Counted from the first letter of the stretch, positions 24,616 through 32,720 are shown. The stretch is DNA of 36,434 bases from Clostridia bacterium (GCA_017501885.1 JAFVWA010000090.1:1-36434), one strand, 5' to 3'. Numbers and translations: made by a program. Notes: generated by a model not told the origin, from the sequence alone.

Positions 24616-25490
24616 AAAGCACCCCCCTTGTCCTTAACCGCCCGTAAATACTTTTGAATAAAGTCGTCGGTGGTAAGGTCGCTATCGATAATAATTCCCT
24701 TATCTTTTAGGTCGTTGGTAAGCTTTGCAGTTACGGGCAAATCTAAGCCGAGTTCGGCAACTTTTTTAGCGTCCGAAAATATCTCTTTCGGCGTTCCCGA
24801 AAGTGCAATTTTGCCCTTGTCGAAAACAACGGCGCGAGAACAGTTTTCGCTGACCAAATTCATATCGTGCGAAACGATTATTATTGTCTTTACAAAAGTC
24901 TTGTGAAGTTCTTTTAAAAGCCTTATAAAATCTCTCTTGCCAACGGGATCTAAGCCTGCGGCAGGTTCGTCTAAAACCAACACTTCGGGACGGGTAACGA
25001 TAACGCCTGCTATCGCCACTCTGCGCTTTTGTCCGCCCGAGAGTTCAAAGGGGGATTTTTCCTTTACTTCTTCATAATTAAGCCCTACCAAAGTAAGCGC
25101 CGTTTTTACGCGCTCGGTAGTTTCTTCAGGGGAAAGTTCAGGATAAAAATTCTTTAAGCCGAACGCCACGTCGTCAAAAACCGTTTCGGCAAAAAGTTGG
25201 GCTTCGGGGTATTGGAAAACCATGCCCACCTTAGAGCGAAGCGCCATAAAATCGCAGTCTTTGTCCGTTAAATCAAACTCGCCTATTTTGAGGCTTCCTT
25301 TGTCTTTGCCAACTTTGATAAGTCCGTTAAGGTGCTGAACAAAAGTTGACTTTCCGCTACCCGTTCTTCCAACGATACCGAAAAATTCCCCTTCGTCTAT
25401 GGTAAGGGTTACGCCGTCAACTGCGCGAACGGCAAGACTCTTTGATTTTTCGCTGTAAATATAGGTTAAATCTTTGGCTACTATTTGCAT
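24612..25490 (-). CDS. ecfA2: Energy-coupling factor transporter ATP-binding protein EcfA2
   Basis: A 292-residue ABC ATPase. Walker A is GRTGSGKS (about 40-47), Q-loop in MVFQYPEAQLF (about 90-100), signature LSGGQKRR (about 149-156), Walker B VLVLDEPAAGLDP (about 170-182) and switch histidine in IIVSHDM. The FQYPEAQLF Q-loop is typical of EcfA2. It forms a heterodimer with EcfA1 and powers the EcfT module. Its start overlaps the ecfA1 stop by 10 bases. Confidence 0.95.
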   Translation of the reverse strand: MQIVAKDLTYIYSEKSKSLAVRAVDGVTLTIDEGEFFGIVGRTGSGKSTFVQHLNGLIKVGKDKGSLKIGEFDLTDKDCDFMALRSKVGMVFQYPEAQLFAETVFDDVAFGLKNFYPELSPEETTERVKTALTLVGLNYEEVKEKSPFELSGGQKRRVAIAGVIVTRPEVLVLDEPAAGLDPVGKRDFIRLLKELHKTFVKTIIIVSHDMNLVSENCSRAVVFDKGKIALSGTPKEIFSDAKKVAELGLDLPVTAKLTNDLKDKGIIIDSDLTTDDFIQKYLRAVKDKGGAL

Positions 25491-26299
25491 AACGCCTCCG
25501 ATAACTCCTGTTCGGTCAATACGCCTTCGGGAAGTTCAATACCATTTTTACGCATTTTGTTTGCTATATACGAAGCCAAAGGAAGTTCTAAGCCTATCTC
25601 TTTAAGCTCTTTTTCTCTCTTAAAAATTTCTCTCGGGGTATCTTGCATAACGATTTTTCCGCTATCCAAAACAATAACCCTGTCAGCGTCTACTACTTCT
25701 TCCATATAGTGAGTGATGGCAAGCACTGTAACCGCCTGTTCTTTGTTGAGTTTTTTGACTACTGATAAAACTTCTTTTCTGCCCTTGGGATCGAGCATTG
25801 CAGTAGACTCGTCAAGTATCAAAATTTGTGGTTTTAAGGCAAGCACGCCCGCAATTGCCACACGTTGTTTTTGTCCACCCGAAAGCCTTGTTGGGGAAGA
25901 CTTTCTAAAATCTTGCATGCCAACTGCATCAAGGGCAAAATCTATTCTTTCACCTATCTCTTTTCTCGGGATTCCTAAGTTTTCGGGACCGAACGCCACG
26001 TCGTCTTCAACGATAGAAGCAACAAGTTGATTGTCGGGGTTTTGGAAAACTACGCCCACGCGTTTTCTAACTTCAAAAACAGTCTTTTTGTCGCCAACTT
26101 TAATGTCGTCAACGTAAATTTCGCCCTCATCTGGGGAAAGCAAGCCGTTGATTAATCGCGCAAGTGTAGATTTACCACTTCCGTTATGCCCGATAACCGC
26201 TATATATTCGCCCTTTTCCACGTTAAAAGAAACCCCGTCTACGGCAGGATTTGTTTTATCGTATGAAAATTTAACGTCTTTCAAAGAAATTAACGACAT
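25481..26299 (-). CDS. ecfA1: Energy-coupling factor transporter ATP-binding protein EcfA1
   Basis: A 272-residue ABC ATPase with Walker A GHNGSGKS (about 37-44), Q-loop VVFQNPDNQLV (typical of EcfA1), signature LSGGQKQR, Walker B ILILDESTAMLDP and switch histidine in LAITHYM. I place the start at ATG 26299 (MSLISLKDVKFSYD) instead of the longer frame at 26338, because AGGAAG lies 8 bases before it and a promoter would otherwise fall in the coding region. First gene of the ecfA1-ecfA2-ecfT-truA operon. As usual for EcfA1, the Walker B motif ends in DES rather than DEP. Confidence 0.95.
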   Translation of the reverse strand: MSLISLKDVKFSYDKTNPAVDGVSFNVEKGEYIAVIGHNGSGKSTLARLINGLLSPDEGEIYVDDIKVGDKKTVFEVRKRVGVVFQNPDNQLVASIVEDDVAFGPENLGIPRKEIGERIDFALDAVGMQDFRKSSPTRLSGGQKQRVAIAGVLALKPQILILDESTAMLDPKGRKEVLSVVKKLNKEQAVTVLAITHYMEEVVDADRVIVLDSGKIVMQDTPREIFKREKELKEIGLELPLASYIANKMRKNGIELPEGVLTEQELSEALCK

Positions 26300-26328
26300 T
26301 TTTTGCTTCCTATGAGTAATTTTTAATG

Positions 26329-26357
26329 ATTTTACCACAACTTAAACGTTTTTTCAA
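26329..26357 (-). promoter_or_regulatory. Promoter of the ecf-truA operon
   Basis: Leftward TTGAAA (26357-26352), 17-base spacer, TAAAAT (26334-26329), 30 bases before the ecfA1 start at 26299. Confidence 0.7.
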
Positions 26358-26430
26358 GCAAAAGGCGGTAGGTATATCAAAAAGGCATAAATAAAACTTT
26401 GGAATTTTTGCAGAAAATTTACTTTTCCCA

Positions 26431-26459
26431 TTGACTATTTCATTTTGTAACTGTATAAT
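26431..26459 (+). promoter_or_regulatory. Promoter of nifJ
   Basis: TTGACT (26431-26436), 17-base spacer, TATAAT (26454-26459), then a leader of about 40 bases with GGAGGACTTT before the start codon. Confidence 0.88.
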
Positions 26460-26506
26460 AATGTTTACGAAAATAATATTTGTAATTATATTACGGAGGA
26501 CTTTAT

Positions 26507-29500
26507 ATGAGAAAAATGACTATTGACGGCAATACCGCCGCCAGCCACGTAGCCTATGCCTTCTCGGAAGTTGCGGCAATATATCCTATTACCCCATCAT
26601 CTCCAATGGCAGAAGTTGCAGACGAATGGTCGGCAGCGGGCAGAGAGAACATGTTCGGTCAAAAGCTTCGTCTTGCAGAAATGCAATCAGAAGCAGGTGC
26701 AGCAGGCGCAGTTCACGGTTCGTTAACCGCAGGTGCGTTGACTACCACCTACACGGCAAGCCAAGGTTTGCTCCTTATGATTCCAAACATGTATAAAATT
26801 GCCGGCGAATTGCTCCCCACCGTTTTCCACGTAAGCGCAAGAGCACTCGCAGCACACTCACTTAACATTTTCGGCGACCATGCGGACGTTATGGCTTGTC
26901 GTCAAACGGGCTTTGCTATGCTTGCAAGTAACTCTGTTCAAGAAGTTATGGACTTAGCACTCGTTTCACACCTTTCTACCCTTAAATCAAAGGTTCCTTT
27001 CCTTCACTTCTTCGACGGTTTCAGAACCAGTCACGAAGTAAGTAAAATCGACGTTATCGATTACGACGAAATGAAAGAACTCGTTGATATGAAGGATATC
27101 GAAGATTTCAGAGCAAGAGCATTAAACCCTGAACACCCTGTTCAACGCGGAACCGCACAAAACTCTGACATCTATTTCCAAAACAGAGAAACTGCTAACA
27201 AATACTACGAAGCAACACCTGCTATCGTTCAAGAAATGATGGACAAGGTTAGCAAACTTACCGGCAGAAGTTATCACTTGTTCGACTACGTTGGTGATCC
27301 TAACGCTGAAAACGTTGTAGTATTGATGGGTAGTGGTGCTGACGCTGTTGAAGAAACCATCAACAAGATGAACAAGGAAGGCCACAAGGTTGGTTTACTT
27401 AAAGTTCGTCTTTACAGACCATTCGCTATCGATTCTTTCGTAGCAGCACTTCCAAAGTCAGTTAAGAAACTCGCTGTTCTTGACAGAACTAAAGAAGCTG
27501 GCTCACTCGGTGAACCTTTATACTTAGACGTTTGCTCTGCTCTCTTAGAAAAGGGCATGACCGACATCAAGGTTGTTGGCGGTAGATACGGCTTAGGCTC
27601 TAAGGAATTCAATCCTTCTATGATCTACTCTGTTTACAAGAACTTAGAACAAGACCAGCCTAAGAACCACTTCACCGTTGGTATTTACGACGACCTTACC
27701 AACACTTCACTCGATTTCTCTTATAAATACGACGCTGCTCCCGAAGGCACCGTTTCCTGCAAATTCTGGGGACTCGGCTCTGACGGAACGGTTGGCGCAA
27801 ACAAGAACTCCATTAAAATTATCGGCGACCACACTGATATGTATGCTCAAGGCTATTTCTTCTACGACTCTAAGAAGTCTGGTGGTATAACCGTTTCTCA
27901 CTTACGTTTCGGTAACACCCCAATTCAGTCTGCATACCTTATCGACAGCGCTGACTTCGTTCAATGTTCTAACCCATCATACATCACTCGTTACAACATG
28001 ACGGGCGACATTAAGGTAGGCGGTTCATTCCTTTTCAATACTTCTGCTAAATCTGCTGAAGAATTAGAAGACGTTTTACCTGCAGCTGTTAAACAAGACA
28101 TCGCTAACAAGAACATCAACCTCTACGTTATCGACGCTATTAAAATTGCTGCTGAACTCGGACTTCGTGGAAGAACTAACACCATTTTACAATCTGCATT
28201 CTTTAAGATTGCTAACATCATTCCTTACGCTGACGCTGTTGACTTCATGAAGAAGATGGCTTATAAGTCATTCGCTAAAAAGGGCGACGCTGTTGTTCAA
28301 ATGAACTACAACGCTATCGATTCTGCTGAAGCTAACCTTGTTAAGATTGAAGTTCCTGAATCTTGGAAAACTGCTACTACCGGCGCTCCTATGGCTAAGG
28401 TTGCTGACAACAAGTATTTCAAGGACATCGTTCATCCTATCCTTGTATTAGAAGGCGACAAGCTTCCTTCTTCTGCATTTAACGCAGACGGCACCGTTCC
28501 TACCGGAACTACCAAGTTCGAAAAACGTGGTGTTGCCGTTAACGTTCCTAAGTGGGATGCAAGCAAGTGTATTCAATGTAACCAATGTTCATTCGTTTGT
28601 CCACACGCTTGTTTAAGACCTGCTGTTGTTGCTGAAGGCGCTGATAAACCTGCAAGCTTTGAAACCAAGGCTATGATTGGTAACAAGGGCTTTGAATACA
28701 GAATGCAAGTTTCTCCATTAGACTGTATGGGTTGCGGTGTTTGTGCTGACATTTGTCCTGCTAAGGAAAAAGCACTCACCATGGTTCCATTCGGCTCTAT
28801 CGTTGAAGAAGAAACTATCAACTACAACTACAGCGAAGAACTCCCAGAAGTTAACGTTTCTGCTTGCCCAGGTTGCAAACCTACTACCGTTAAGGGTAGC
28901 CAATTTAACAAACCTTTATTCGAGTTCTCAGGCGCATGCGCAGGCTGTGGTGAAACTCCTTACGTTAAACTCGTAACACAACTTTTCGGTGACAGAATGA
29001 TAGTTGCAAACGCTACCGGTTGTTCTTCAATCTACGGCGGTTCTGCTCCTACTTGTCCTTACACCACTAATAAAGAAGGCAAAGGTCCTGCTTGGGCTAA
29101 CAGCTTGTTCGAAGACAACGCTGAATTCGGTTACGGTATGAACCTTGCTATGAACGCTCGTCGCGCTAAGATTGCAGAAGACATGCTCGCTGCTAAAGAC
29201 AAGGTTAGCGAAAAGACTGCCGCTGCTTTCGACGCATGGCTTAGCGATAAAGAAGACGCTGAAAAATCTAAGGTTGCAGCTGAACTCGTTAAGAGCGCTA
29301 TGGCTGAAGAAACCGCAGAAGGTCTTGATTACGTTAAGGGCAACCTCGACTGCTTAGTTAAACCTTCAGTATGGATTTTCGGTGGCGACGGTTGGGCTTA
29401 TGATATCGGCTACGGCGGATTAGACCACGTTCTCGCAAGCGGTGAAAACGTTAATGTTCTCGTTCTCGATACCGAAGTTTACTCTAACACGGGTGGACAA

Positions 29501-30007
29501 GCAAGTAAGTCTACTCCTACCGGTTCAGTTGCTAAGTTCGCTGCTGCTGGTAAGAGAATTAAGAAGAAAGACCTTGGTATGATGGCTATGAGCTACGGCT
29601 ACGTTTACGTTGCACAATGCTCTATGGGTTCTAACAAGCAACAACTCTTAAATGCTCTTGCAGAAGCTGAAGCTTACGACGGTCCATCACTCATCATCTG
29701 CTATGCTCCATGTATCAACCATGGTATCAACATGATGAAGAGCCAAGAAGAAGAAAAGAAAGCTGTTGATTGCGGATATTGGCAACTCTATCGTTACAAC
29801 CCTGCAAACGTTGACGCTGGAAAGAATCCTTTCACCTTAGATAGCAAAGAACCTACCGGCGACTACAAAGCATTCTTACTTGGCGAAACGAGATACGCTT
29901 CACTTATGAAAGCACGTCCCGAACTCGCTGAAGATCTCTTCAAGAAGACTGAAGAAGATAGCAAAGCAAGACTTGAATCTTATAAAAACCTTGCTAAAAA
30001 CGATTAA
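26507..30007 (+). CDS. nifJ: Pyruvate:ferredoxin (flavodoxin) oxidoreductase
   Basis: A 1166-residue single-chain PFOR. In order: pyrimidine-binding domain (YPITPSSPMAE at 26-36), the transketolase C-terminal-like and gamma domains (residues about 250-630), a two-cluster ferredoxin domain with C688/C691/C694/C698 and C740/C743/C746/C750, and the thiamine diphosphate domain with the proximal-cluster cysteines (C811, C814, C839) and the GDG motif at 960-962 followed by YSNTGGQ. It decarboxylates pyruvate to acetyl-CoA and reduces ferredoxin, the central anaerobic pyruvate enzyme. Length and all clusters are intact. Codon use from the middle onward is strongly biased (AAC, TTC, AAG, GGT), as expected of a highly expressed gene. 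It has its own promoter and terminator, so is monocistronic. Confidence 0.97.
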   Translation: MRKMTIDGNTAASHVAYAFSEVAAIYPITPSSPMAEVADEWSAAGRENMFGQKLRLAEMQSEAGAAGAVHGSLTAGALTTTYTASQGLLLMIPNMYKIAGELLPTVFHVSARALAAHSLNIFGDHADVMACRQTGFAMLASNSVQEVMDLALVSHLSTLKSKVPFLHFFDGFRTSHEVSKIDVIDYDEMKELVDMKDIEDFRARALNPEHPVQRGTAQNSDIYFQNRETANKYYEATPAIVQEMMDKVSKLTGRSYHLFDYVGDPNAENVVVLMGSGADAVEETINKMNKEGHKVGLLKVRLYRPFAIDSFVAALPKSVKKLAVLDRTKEAGSLGEPLYLDVCSALLEKGMTDIKVVGGRYGLGSKEFNPSMIYSVYKNLEQDQPKNHFTVGIYDDLTNTSLDFSYKYDAAPEGTVSCKFWGLGSDGTVGANKNSIKIIGDHTDMYAQGYFFYDSKKSGGITVSHLRFGNTPIQSAYLIDSADFVQCSNPSYITRYNMTGDIKVGGSFLFNTSAKSAEELEDVLPAAVKQDIANKNINLYVIDAIKIAAELGLRGRTNTILQSAFFKIANIIPYADAVDFMKKMAYKSFAKKGDAVVQMNYNAIDSAEANLVKIEVPESWKTATTGAPMAKVADNKYFKDIVHPILVLEGDKLPSSAFNADGTVPTGTTKFEKRGVAVNVPKWDASKCIQCNQCSFVCPHACLRPAVVAEGADKPASFETKAMIGNKGFEYRMQVSPLDCMGCGVCADICPAKEKALTMVPFGSIVEEETINYNYSEELPEVNVSACPGCKPTTVKGSQFNKPLFEFSGACAGCGETPYVKLVTQLFGDRMIVANATGCSSIYGGSAPTCPYTTNKEGKGPAWANSLFEDNAEFGYGMNLAMNARRAKIAEDMLAAKDKVSEKTAAAFDAWLSDKEDAEKSKVAAELVKSAMAEETAEGLDYVKGNLDCLVKPSVWIFGGDGWAYDIGYGGLDHVLASGENVNVLVLDTEVYSNTGGQASKSTPTGSVAKFAAAGKRIKKKDLGMMAMSYGYVYVAQCSMGSNKQQLLNALAEAEAYDGPSLIICYAPCINHGINMMKSQEEEKKAVDCGYWQLYRYNPANVDAGKNPFTLDSKEPTGDYKAFLLGETRYASLMKARPELAEDLFKKTEEDSKARLESYKNLAKND

Positions 30008-30026
30008 TTCGTTTAACTAAAACTGA

Positions 30027-30062
30027 AAACGGCTTGCCCTAATCGGCAAGCCGTTTGTTTTT
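30027..30062. terminator. Terminator of nifJ, copy A of a near-identical hairpin
   Basis: AAACGGCTTGCC, loop CTAATC, GGCAAGCCGTTT, then a T-rich tail. It separates nifJ from the convergent HTH gene. The same hairpin with two changes recurs at 31076-31108. Confidence 0.9.
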
Positions 30063-30077
30063 ATATATATTTTAAGT

Positions 30078-30323
30078 TTAATAAGAACCTTCTATTTCTT
30101 TATCCTTAAACAAGTCGTCGTTAAAGAAGTCAAACAAAGTAATATCAAGAGCCTGGCAAAGGTCAAGCAAAGTCCTTACCCCTGGATTTTTACTTCGTCC
30201 ATAAAAAATACACCTAACGGTTGCTGACGGAATACCTGCAAGCGACGATAGTTTGTTTGGAGAAATGTTTCTTTCCTTGCATAAATCTAATATTCGGTTG
30301 GTTATTGCTTGTTCTAATTTCAT
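30078..30323 (-). CDS. HTH (Cro/CI-type) regulator, second of two
   Basis: An 81-residue single-domain protein. NKLSSLAGIPSATVRCIFYGRS (about 23-44) is a Cro/CI-type helix-turn-helix, followed by VRTLLDLCQALDITLFDFF. The charged tail FNDDLFKDKEIEGSY is outside the domain. It lies 21 bases after the other HTH gene on the same strand, so they are probably co-transcribed, and both are divergent from the second SLOG gene. Two adjacent HTH genes may regulate in opposition or form a heterodimer. That is speculation. Confidence 0.85.
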   Translation of the reverse strand: MKLEQAITNRILDLCKERNISPNKLSSLAGIPSATVRCIFYGRSKNPGVRTLLDLCQALDITLFDFFNDDLFKDKEIEGSY

Positions 30324-30344
30324 AAAAATGTCTTTCTAAAAACT

Positions 30345-30545
30345 TTAATCAGGAATATATTCTAAAATATCATTTACACTACAACCCAACGCTTCACATA
30401 ACTTGTTAATAGTTTTTGTTTCTATATTTTCGTTTGCTTTTAAACGTCGTATCGTTTTACTGTCAATCCCACAACTTTCACGTAATTTATAAGTTGAAAA
30501 ACCTTTATCTTTCATTGTTTTCCATAATTTATCAAAAACAATCAT
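30345..30545 (-). CDS. HTH (Cro/CI-type, YozG-like) regulator, first of two
   Basis: A 66-residue protein with a Cro/CI domain: STYKLRESCGIDSKTIRRLKAN is the helix-turn-helix and TKTINKLCEALGCSVNDILEYI the closing helices. I start at ATG 30545 (MIVFDKLWKTMKDKG), because CGGAGGGTTACA places a strong ribosome binding site before it, instead of the in-frame ATG at 30566. It is divergent from the SLOG gene at 30639 and shares a 93-base intergenic region containing palindromes. The family is common in phages and conjugative elements. Confidence 0.85.
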   Translation of the reverse strand: MIVFDKLWKTMKDKGFSTYKLRESCGIDSKTIRRLKANENIETKTINKLCEALGCSVNDILEYIPD

Positions 30546-30559
30546 TGTAACCCTCCGTC

Positions 30560-30615
30560 TTGACAAAAGATATTATGAGGGTTATAATCTTTTTTATTAA
30601 GGGGATATAATCCCC
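30560..30615 (+). promoter_or_regulatory. Consensus promoter and operator-like palindromes for SLOG copy 2
   Basis: TTGACA (30560-30565), 17-base spacer, TATAAT (30583-30588). Just downstream, GGGGAT-ATA-ATCCCC (30601-30615) is a perfect palindrome in the early leader. GATATTATGAGGGTTATAATC (30569-30589) is a looser inverted repeat over the -10 region. The HTH proteins encoded divergently are the likely ligands. Confidence 0.8.
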
Positions 30616-30630
30616 ACCTTAGGATAAATT

Positions 30631-30642
30631 ATGGCATTATGA
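30631..30642 (+). other. Possible three-codon leader ORF (Met-Ala-Leu-stop) overlapping the SLOG start
   Basis: The only ribosome-binding-like sequence (TTAGGATAAATT) is spaced for the ATG at 30631, not for the SLOG ATG at 30639. The upstream ATG encodes Met-Ala-Leu then TGA, and the ATGA overlap (30639-30642) would allow termination-reinitiation. It may be coincidence. Confidence 0.35.
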
Positions 30643-31091
30643 TTATTTCTTTTTTTGGGCATGCAGATTTTTCGGAAAAAAATAAATATGAAAAACCGTT
30701 GTTTGATTTACTTTGTCAATTATGTAAAAATGCTAATTCAGTTGAGTTTTTACTTGGTGGATATGGGAATTTTGACTCTTTTGCTTATAACGTTTGTTTA
30801 GAATTTAAAAAAGCAAAAAAGAACGTTACTCTTACTTTTGTTACGCCATATATCGGTAAATACTTAGAAAATCGCCCATTTTTACGTGACCAATATGACC
30901 AAATTGTTTATCCACCATTAGAAAACGTTCCTAAAAAGTTTGCGATTATCAAAAGAAACGAATGGATGATAAACGGTAGCGACTGTGTTATTTGTTTTAT
31001 CCACAAAACCTATGGCGGTGCTTTTTCAAGTTTTAACTATGCAAAAAAGAAAAATAAAAAAGTGTTTAATATAGCAAACGGCTTGCCTTAA
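30639..31091 (+). CDS. SLOG-fold (DUF1273/YspA-like) protein, copy 2
   Basis: A 150-residue paralogue of the protein at 20950-21393. Shared features: MII(S/T)F-GH near the start, GGYG-FD loop (about 41-47), FVTPYI, the near-invariant PLENVPKKFAIIKRNEWM and a C-terminal YGGA-x-x-x-F-x-YAKK helix. It probably binds a nucleotide-type ligand; function is unknown. It is divergent from two HTH genes. The last residues (NGLP and stop) are encoded by the left arm and loop of the terminator hairpin, giving a C-terminus three residues longer than its paralogue's, as though the terminator replaced the original end. Confidence 0.75.
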   Translation: MIISFFGHADFSEKNKYEKPLFDLLCQLCKNANSVEFLLGGYGNFDSFAYNVCLEFKKAKKNVTLTFVTPYIGKYLENRPFLRDQYDQIVYPPLENVPKKFAIIKRNEWMINGSDCVICFIHKTYGGAFSSFNYAKKKNKKVFNIANGLP

Positions 31092-31108
31092 TCGGCAAGC
31101 TGTTTTTT
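31076..31108 (+). terminator. Terminator of SLOG copy 2, copy B of the nifJ hairpin
   Basis: AAACGGCTTGCC, loop TTAATC, GGCAAGCTGTTT plus T-run. It differs from the nifJ terminator (30027-30062) at only two stem/loop positions and contains the SLOG stop codon in its loop. Confidence 0.88.
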
Positions 31109-31141
31109 GCTTGCTTTTGACAAAAAATTTAAATTTGCGTA

Positions 31142-31170
31142 TTGACGAACGGTTATTTTTTTTATATAAT
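31142..31170 (+). promoter_or_regulatory. Promoter of the DUF308 membrane protein gene
   Basis: TTGACG (31142-31147), 17-base spacer, TATAAT (31165-31170), about 35 bases before the start codon, with AGGAGGATTTGTT as ribosome binding site. Confidence 0.85.
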
Positions 31171-31204
31171 CTAAATAAGATTTATCATATTAGGAGGATT
31201 TGTT

Positions 31205-31678
31205 ATGGCAAAATCTAAAAAGAAAAGCAAAGGCTTACAACTTAATACCCTTTTAACTGCTGGTCTTTATGCAGTTATCGGTATTCTTCTCATCATTCTT
31301 AAAGGCGGTTCGTTAGATATTTTGATGACTATCGTTGGCGCGCTCTTTATAATCATGGGTATCGTTGATATATTCAAGGGTGGCGACCTTTTAGAAGGCG
31401 TTATCAAAATCGGCATCGGTATTGCAATTATCATTTTCGGTTGGGCGCTTACCGACCTTGTTTTACTAATTTTCGGTATACTCCTTATCATTAAAGGTGT
31501 TTTAGACTTATTAGGACTTCGTGGAAAGGGCTTAAAGGCTATGCTTCCTGCTATCGTTATGATAGTTATCGGTATCATGCTCGTTATTTCTAAGTGGGCT
31601 CTTTTAGATATCATTTGCATTATCGCAGGTATCGTATTTATCGTTAACGCAGTTTTAATTCTTATCGGTAAAAAATAA
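31205..31678 (+). CDS. DUF308/HdeD-like membrane protein
   Basis: A 157-residue protein with a lysine-rich start (MAKSKKKSKG) and about six hydrophobic segments arranged as similar pairs, each ending in a short gap before an acidic or lysine residue (GALFIIMGIVDIFKGG, FGILLIIKGVLDLLG, AGIVFIVNAVLILIGKK). This repeated G-x3-I-x2-G pattern is typical of DUF308, the family of E. coli HdeD, whose role in Gram-positive bacteria is not known. It has its own promoter and terminator. Confidence 0.75.
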   Translation: MAKSKKKSKGLQLNTLLTAGLYAVIGILLIILKGGSLDILMTIVGALFIIMGIVDIFKGGDLLEGVIKIGIGIAIIIFGWALTDLVLLIFGILLIIKGVLDLLGLRGKGLKAMLPAIVMIVIGIMLVISKWALLDIICIIAGIVFIVNAVLILIGKK

Positions 31679-31693
31679 TTATTAGTAAATTTC

Positions 31694-31726
31694 GGGCATC
31701 TGCTCTTTGGCAGATGCCCTTTTTTT
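31694..31726 (+). terminator. Terminator of the DUF308 gene
   Basis: GGGCATCTGC, loop, GCAGATGCCC and seven T. Confidence 0.93.
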
Positions 31727-31789
31727 ATGCGTTTTTTACCCTTTATATATAAATGTATATAAAAATTTCTCAAAACCCCTTAAAAATAG

Positions 31790-31845
31790 TAGACAACTTT
31801 ATCAAGATAAAGTATAATATTAATACACTTTATTTAAGTAAAGTG
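31790..31845 (+). promoter_or_regulatory. Promoter with two palindromic operators for the amino-acid ABC transporter
   Basis: TAGACA (31790-31795), 17-base spacer, TATAAT (31813-31818). The spacer is the perfect 18-bp palindrome ACTTTATCAAGATAAAGT (31796-31813). A second site, ACTTTATTTAAGTAAAGT (31827-31844, extended by C and G outside), lies just after the transcription start, with centres 31 bp apart. A repressor recognising ACTTTA-N6-TAAAGT is predicted. I do not recognise the motif. Confidence 0.82.
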
Positions 31846-31867
31846 ATAAAGTCTTAGGAGAAATACT

Positions 31868-32707
31868 ATGAAAAAGTTTTTAACGCTTTTACTTACTGCT
31901 ATAATGGCAGTTGCTTGTTGCTTTGGTTTAACCGCTTGCGGTGATGATGATGGTAGCAATAATTCTGGTGTTGTAGACGTTACGACCAAAACCATCACGG
32001 TTGGTTACACCGACTATGCGCCAATGAACTTCACCGAAAACGGTGTTCTTAAAGGTTTTGATACCGAACTCGCTCTAATGGTTTTCAACGCATTAGGTTA
32101 TGAAGTTAGATTCAAACTTATCGACTGGAACAACAAATACTTAGAACTCAACGGTGGAACGGTTGACTGTTTATGGAACGGCTTTACCGCTAACGTTGCT
32201 GACGACGACGGTATTCAAAGAGCAGACAAAGTTGACTTCTCGTTAAACTACATGCAAAACGCTCAATGTATCGTTAGAAAGAATGCTCCCGAAGTAGATT
32301 CTTGGTCTGACTTTGCAGGAAAGTCTGTTTCTTACGAATTAAGCTCTGCTGCTGACTCTCTTATTAGTAGCGAACTCGAAGATGTTAACGTTAACAAAAA
32401 AGGCGTTACTTCTCAAATGGACGCTATCAGAGAAGTTAACCAAGGCACAGCTAACTACGCTATCGTAGATATTCTTTTAGCACAATCTATCGTTGGAACT
32501 AACGACTACGCTGGTCTTACTATCAACCAAGGCATTGAAATCGGCGTTGAATATTACGCAATCGGCTTTAAGAAAGGAAGCCCATTAACCGCTAAGGTTA
32601 ACGTAATGTTACAAGCATTTGCTTTGACTGGTCAATTACAAGAACTCGCAGACGAATACGGAGTAGGCACTTCAGTTATTACTGATTTTACCTCTCAATT
32701 AGCTTAA
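31868..32707 (+). CDS. Amino-acid ABC transporter substrate-binding lipoprotein
   Basis: A 279-residue lipoprotein with signal MKKFLTLLLTAIMAVACCFG and lipobox LTAC (C24). The mature part is a family 3 solute-binding protein: ITVGYTDYAPMNFTENGVLKGFD near the start, WNGFTAN in the middle (about 98-104), and AIREVNQGTANYAIVDILLAQ near 177-197. Such proteins capture polar amino acids at the outer membrane face and deliver them to the permease. The first gene of the ABC operon; a stem-loop after it probably keeps its mRNA level above that of the permease. The exact amino acid cannot be told. Confidence 0.92.
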   Translation: MKKFLTLLLTAIMAVACCFGLTACGDDDGSNNSGVVDVTTKTITVGYTDYAPMNFTENGVLKGFDTELALMVFNALGYEVRFKLIDWNNKYLELNGGTVDCLWNGFTANVADDDGIQRADKVDFSLNYMQNAQCIVRKNAPEVDSWSDFAGKSVSYELSSAADSLISSELEDVNVNKKGVTSQMDAIREVNQGTANYAIVDILLAQSIVGTNDYAGLTINQGIEIGVEYYAIGFKKGSPLTAKVNVMLQAFALTGQLQELADEYGVGTSVITDFTSQLA

Positions 32708-32720
32708 ATAACAACTAACT

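Noticed and set aside
31267-31773. 168-codon leftward frame over the DUF308 gene
   Set aside because: It mirrors a repetitive hydrophobic gene, has low-complexity Ile/Pro/Thr composition and crosses the DUF308 terminator.
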